7,649 bases of DNA from Nitrospirota bacterium (GTDB lineage Bacteria; Nitrospirota; Nitrospiria; Nitrospirales; UBA8639), in contig JAOUNC010000129.1 in NCBI GenBank assembly GCA_029881175.1, positions 1 to 7,649 on the forward strand. The letters run 5' to 3'. The notes under the pieces are model-generated. The model made no database searches. It was not told where the DNA came from and was given only the letters and a program-made list of their open reading frames with translations. Positions within the stretch are counted from its first letter, which is position 1. Each line of letters starts with the position of its first letter. Of the stretch, positions 5,660 through 7,649 are shown piece after piece. Position numbers and translations under genes: made by a program.

Positions 5660-6532
5660 ATGATTACGTTTGATGAATTAGAGGAACCGCATGCCCCCGA
5701 TGTGGTTTTATATCATGCTGAATGTATGGATGGTTTTGGCGCAGCATGGGCTCTGTGGAAGCGGTTTCCTCAAGCGCGGTTTGTTCCTGTTAAGCATGGG
5801 TTTCCCCAGCCTGAAGGGTTAGATGGCCGGCATGTGGTAATGGTTGATTTTAGTTATCACCGGGATGATATTTTGACGTTAGTTGAGCGTACCGCTAGCC
5901 TGCAGATTTTAGATCATCATATTACCGCGCAATCGGCCCTGTCTGACTTACCTTTTGCCTATTTCGATATGAATCGCAGTGGGGCCGTGCTTGCCTGGGA
6001 TTGGGCTCATGCGAAAACTATTCCGTGGTTATTGCAATATGTTCAGGACAAAGATTTGTGGCATTGGGATCTTCCGCACAGCCGGGAAATCAGTGCGGCG
6101 CTAGCGTCGTATCCGTTTGATTTTGCAATCTGGGAGCAGTTTGAATTTGACACATTGAAAGTTGAGGGCGCTGGAATTTTGCGCCATGAGAATACTTTGG
6201 TGGAAAAATTCGTTGAAGAAGCTATCATGGTTTCGATATCGGGGCATACGGTGCCTGCGGTGCATTCGCCGGTACTGGCTAGTCAGATCGGCGAACGGCT
6301 TGCTGCGTGTCATGCTTTCGGGGTGATCTGGCATCAGAAAAATGGGCGGCGATATTTTTCCTTACGTTCAAAGGCCGGAGGAGTCTCCGTGTCGGAGATT
6401 GCTTCGCAATATGGCGGTGGTGGACATACGCATGCGGCGGGGTTTTCTCTCCCTTTAAGTGATGATTCGTCTTCTCTTCTCAACCCGGTTTTAGCCCTTC
6501 CTGTTCCCTCTACTCCGGCTCTTCATTCTTGA
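5660..6532 (+). CDS. DHH/DHHA1 family phosphoesterase
   Basis: 290 residues, complete. The ATG has GAAGGG (5645-5650) upstream with a 9-nt spacer. DHH phosphoesterases use a two-metal (usually Mn) centre to cleave phosphodiester or phosphoanhydride bonds; relatives include RecJ, NrnA and exopolyphosphatase-like proteins. Visible motifs are YHAECMDGFGAAWA (18-31, HxxCxDG type with His19 and Asp24), MVDFSYHRDD (61-70, Asp63), the signature ILDHH (83-87), and VQDKDLWHW (128-136, Asp130/Asp132). The C-terminal DHHA1 motif YGGGGHTHAAGF (251-262) contacts substrate. It is shorter than RecJ and near the NrnA size, but the HxxCxDG opening marks a separate, poorly studied branch. The substrate cannot be read from sequence; oligonucleotide, dinucleotide and short polyphosphate are all possible. 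The last ~25 residues are low-complexity. The rhomboid gene follows after 28 bp, so a shared transcript is likely. Confidence 0.88.
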   Translation: MITFDELEEPHAPDVVLYHAECMDGFGAAWALWKRFPQARFVPVKHGFPQPEGLDGRHVVMVDFSYHRDDILTLVERTASLQILDHHITAQSALSDLPFAYFDMNRSGAVLAWDWAHAKTIPWLLQYVQDKDLWHWDLPHSREISAALASYPFDFAIWEQFEFDTLKVEGAGILRHENTLVEKFVEEAIMVSISGHTVPAVHSPVLASQIGERLAACHAFGVIWHQKNGRRYFSLRSKAGGVSVSEIASQYGGGGHTHAAGFSLPLSDDSSSLLNPVLALPVPSTPALHS

Positions 6533-6560
6533 GCTTTGTGCTCTCAACGCTGGGGCATTA

Positions 6561-7247
6561 ATGATTCCATTACGAGATGATAATCCAACGGAAATCACCC
6601 CGGTTGTCACGGTGGGATTTATTGTTCTATGTGTGCTGGTTTTTTTGTATGAAATCTCTTTGCCGGAACGGACGAATGAAGTCTTTGTGTATATGTATGG
6701 AGCAATCCCAGCTGTGTTGTTTGGGCACGCTCAGCTGCCGCCCGAATTCGTGAGTTTGCCCATATATGGCACCTTGATCTCAAGTATGTTTTTGCACGGA
6801 GGCTGGATGCATTTAGTTGGAAACATGCTTTATCTTTGGATTTTTGGCAATAATATTGAAGATGTGATGGGGCATGGAAAGTTTATTGTGTTTTACTTTT
6901 TGTGCGGGGTTTTGGCTGCCTTGAGCCATGCCTTGATTGATCCAACATCAGAAATTCCGATGGTGGGTGCTAGCGGTGCTATTGCGGGTGTATTGGGTGC
7001 GTATTTGTTGTTGTATCCTCATGCGCGAGTGTTGGTGCTAGTGCCTTATGGCTTTATGGGAACTTTTTATATTCCTGCGGTGGTAGTTCTAGGCTTGTGG
7101 TTCTTAATGCAATTGTTAAGTGGGGGGATGAGTGTTGGTCACGAAGGAGGGGGAGTGGCTTTCTTTGCGCATATAGGAGGTTTTATTGCGGGAATGGCCT
7201 TAATCGGTTTATTCAAAAACCCAAATGTGAAATTTTTAAAAAGATGA
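6561..7247 (+). CDS. Rhomboid family intramembrane serine protease
   Basis: 228 residues, an integral inner-membrane protein of about six transmembrane segments. Rhomboids cut other membrane proteins within or next to their TM helices using a Ser-His dyad. The catalytic serine motif VGASGAIAG is at 135-143 (Ser138), and the partner histidine is in FFAHIGGFIAG (His204). The oxyanion-supporting MHLVGN (His84, Asn88) follows FLHGGW. The short N-terminus (MIPLRDDNPTEITP...) and the periplasmic loop of about 40 residues after TM1 are typical of the compact bacterial form. The ATG at 6561 has only a GGGG at 6552-6555 as Shine-Dalgarno. It lies 28 bp after the DHH gene on the same strand, with the rRNA promoter about 55 bp beyond its stop. 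No terminator hairpin with a T-tract was found between them, so read-through into the rRNA operon is possible. Confidence 0.93.
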   Translation: MIPLRDDNPTEITPVVTVGFIVLCVLVFLYEISLPERTNEVFVYMYGAIPAVLFGHAQLPPEFVSLPIYGTLISSMFLHGGWMHLVGNMLYLWIFGNNIEDVMGHGKFIVFYFLCGVLAALSHALIDPTSEIPMVGASGAIAGVLGAYLLLYPHARVLVLVPYGFMGTFYIPAVVVLGLWFLMQLLSGGMSVGHEGGGVAFFAHIGGFIAGMALIGLFKNPNVKFLKR

Positions 7248-7300
7248 AAATCTAGAATTTATAACCAAGAAAGTCTTTTTGAAAATTTCACTAAAATGTA

Positions 7301-7329
7301 TTGACACATAAATCTGACTGGGCTATATT
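7301..7329 (+). promoter_or_regulatory. rRNA operon promoter (sigma-70 type)
   Basis: TTGACA (7301-7306), a 17-bp spacer and TATATT (7324-7329) form an almost perfect housekeeping promoter. An A/T-rich stretch just upstream (about 7278-7300, GAAAATTTCACTAAAATG) could act as an UP element. Transcription would begin near 7336, giving a leader of roughly 95 nt before mature 16S. Confidence 0.88.
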
Positions 7330-7337
7330 CACGGTTC

Positions 7338-7361
7338 GCCCTGTGGGGCTGTTCTTTGAAA
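7338..7361 (+). promoter_or_regulatory. rRNA leader antitermination signals: small hairpin plus boxA
   Basis: TGTTCTTTGAAA (7350-7361) closely resembles boxA (TGCTCTTTAACA in E. coli), the NusB/NusE loading site that lets polymerase read through rRNA operons. A small GCCC-TGTG-GGGC hairpin (7338-7349) directly precedes it. Both lie within the first 30 nt of the predicted leader, where such elements normally occur. Confidence 0.65.
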
Positions 7362-7429
7362 GTTAAATAACTGTCTACCAAAAACAGTAAATAAAGTGTA
7401 TTGAAATGGCGGCCCTTGTAAGTGTAATT

Positions 7430-7649
7430 ACTTTTGAGAGTTTGATCCTGGCTCAGAACGAACGCTGGCGGCGCGCCTAACACATGCAAGTCGAACGAGA
7501 ATCCGGGGCAACCCGGTAGTAAAGTGGCAAACGGGTGAGGAATGCATGGGTAACCTGTCCTTGAGAAGGGAATAACCCGCCGAAAGGTGAGCTAATACCC
7601 TATACGCTTCGCTTTTTTTGAAAAGTGAAGGAAAGTCAAGCCGTGGGCT
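7430..7649 (+). rRNA. rrs: 16S ribosomal RNA, 5' part (cut by the right edge)
   Basis: Conserved AGAGTTTGATCCTGGCTCAG lies at 7437-7456, followed by AACGAACGCTGGCGGCG and ACATGCAAGTCGAACG. Matching AGAGTTTG to E. coli position 8 places the mature 5' end near 7430. The first variable helix is short (CCGGGGCAACCCGG, 7503-7516). The next is capped by CTTCGCTTTT...AAAAGTGAAG near 7606-7630. The wording of GTGAGGAATGCATGGGTAAC and GGGAATAACCC...CCGAAAGG is like Nitrospira-group 16S from memory. About 220 nt are present. Confidence 0.97.

Noticed and set aside
7227..7291. 10-bp inverted repeat GTGAAATTTT / AAAATTTCAC around the end of the rhomboid gene
   Set aside because: The arms are A/T-only apart from GTG/CAC, the loop is ~45 nt and no T-tract follows, so it is not a convincing terminator; probably chance in AT-rich DNA.
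7259..7489. Minus-strand 76-residue reading frame
   Set aside because: It is antisense to the rRNA promoter, leader and the 16S 5' end, with no protein features.
1..7649. CRISPR array, tRNA genes, prophage or toxin-antitoxin modules
   Set aside because: No regularly spaced direct repeats, cloverleaf with TTCRA arm, integrase, or paired small antitoxin/toxin genes were found.

Overview
The window looks like a chromosomal segment of a Nitrospirota bacterium, most likely Nitrospira-like. The main evidence is the 5' part of a 16S rRNA gene at the right end. Its 5' variable-region wording (GTGAGGAATGCATGGGTAAC, then GGGAATAACC and CCGAAAGG) resembles Nitrospira-type 16S as I remember it. A two-copy PCP_red (protochlorophyllide-reductase C-terminal-like) protein beside an Mrp-type ATPase agrees with that. 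The assignment is from memory and inference; no search was run.

Layout, left to right. (1) 2-1549, plus strand: the 3' part of an Mrp/NBP35-type Fe-S carrier ATPase, then a zinc-ribbon protein with two C-terminal PCP_red-like domains, closed by a strong intrinsic terminator. (2) 1610-2488: an AT-rich, accessory-looking stretch. It holds a ~190-nt nested imperfect palindrome (MITE-like), a small minus-strand two-TM protein with two CxxC knuckles, and a second, differently composed block that looks like a dispersed repeat and abuts the end of maf. (3) 2489-4290, minus strand: a two-gene unit, dus (tRNA-dihydrouridine synthase) followed 11 bp later by maf (nucleotide pyrophosphatase). (4) 4475-5565, plus strand: one decayed gene for a LOG/TIGR00730-family Rossmann-fold protein. 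It can be rebuilt as a 363-residue protein interrupted by three in-frame stops and one single-base deletion. Its pieces look like several small ORFs but are one pseudogene. (5) 5660-7247, plus strand: a DHH/DHHA1 phosphoesterase and a rhomboid intramembrane serine protease, 28 bp apart. (6) 7301-7649, plus strand: a consensus-quality rRNA promoter (TTGACA, 17 bp, TATATT), a boxA-like antitermination site, and the start of the 16S rRNA gene.

Most intact genes are housekeeping or maintenance functions: Fe-S delivery, tRNA modification, nucleotide sanitation, nucleotide/phosphoester turnover, membrane proteolysis and ribosome production. I found no defence island, CRISPR array, prophage or toxin-antitoxin pair, and nothing that clearly forms a new multi-gene system. 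The least explained items are the long palindrome in the AT-rich gap, the double PCP_red protein in an organism with no visible photosynthesis genes, and the multiply disabled LOG gene.
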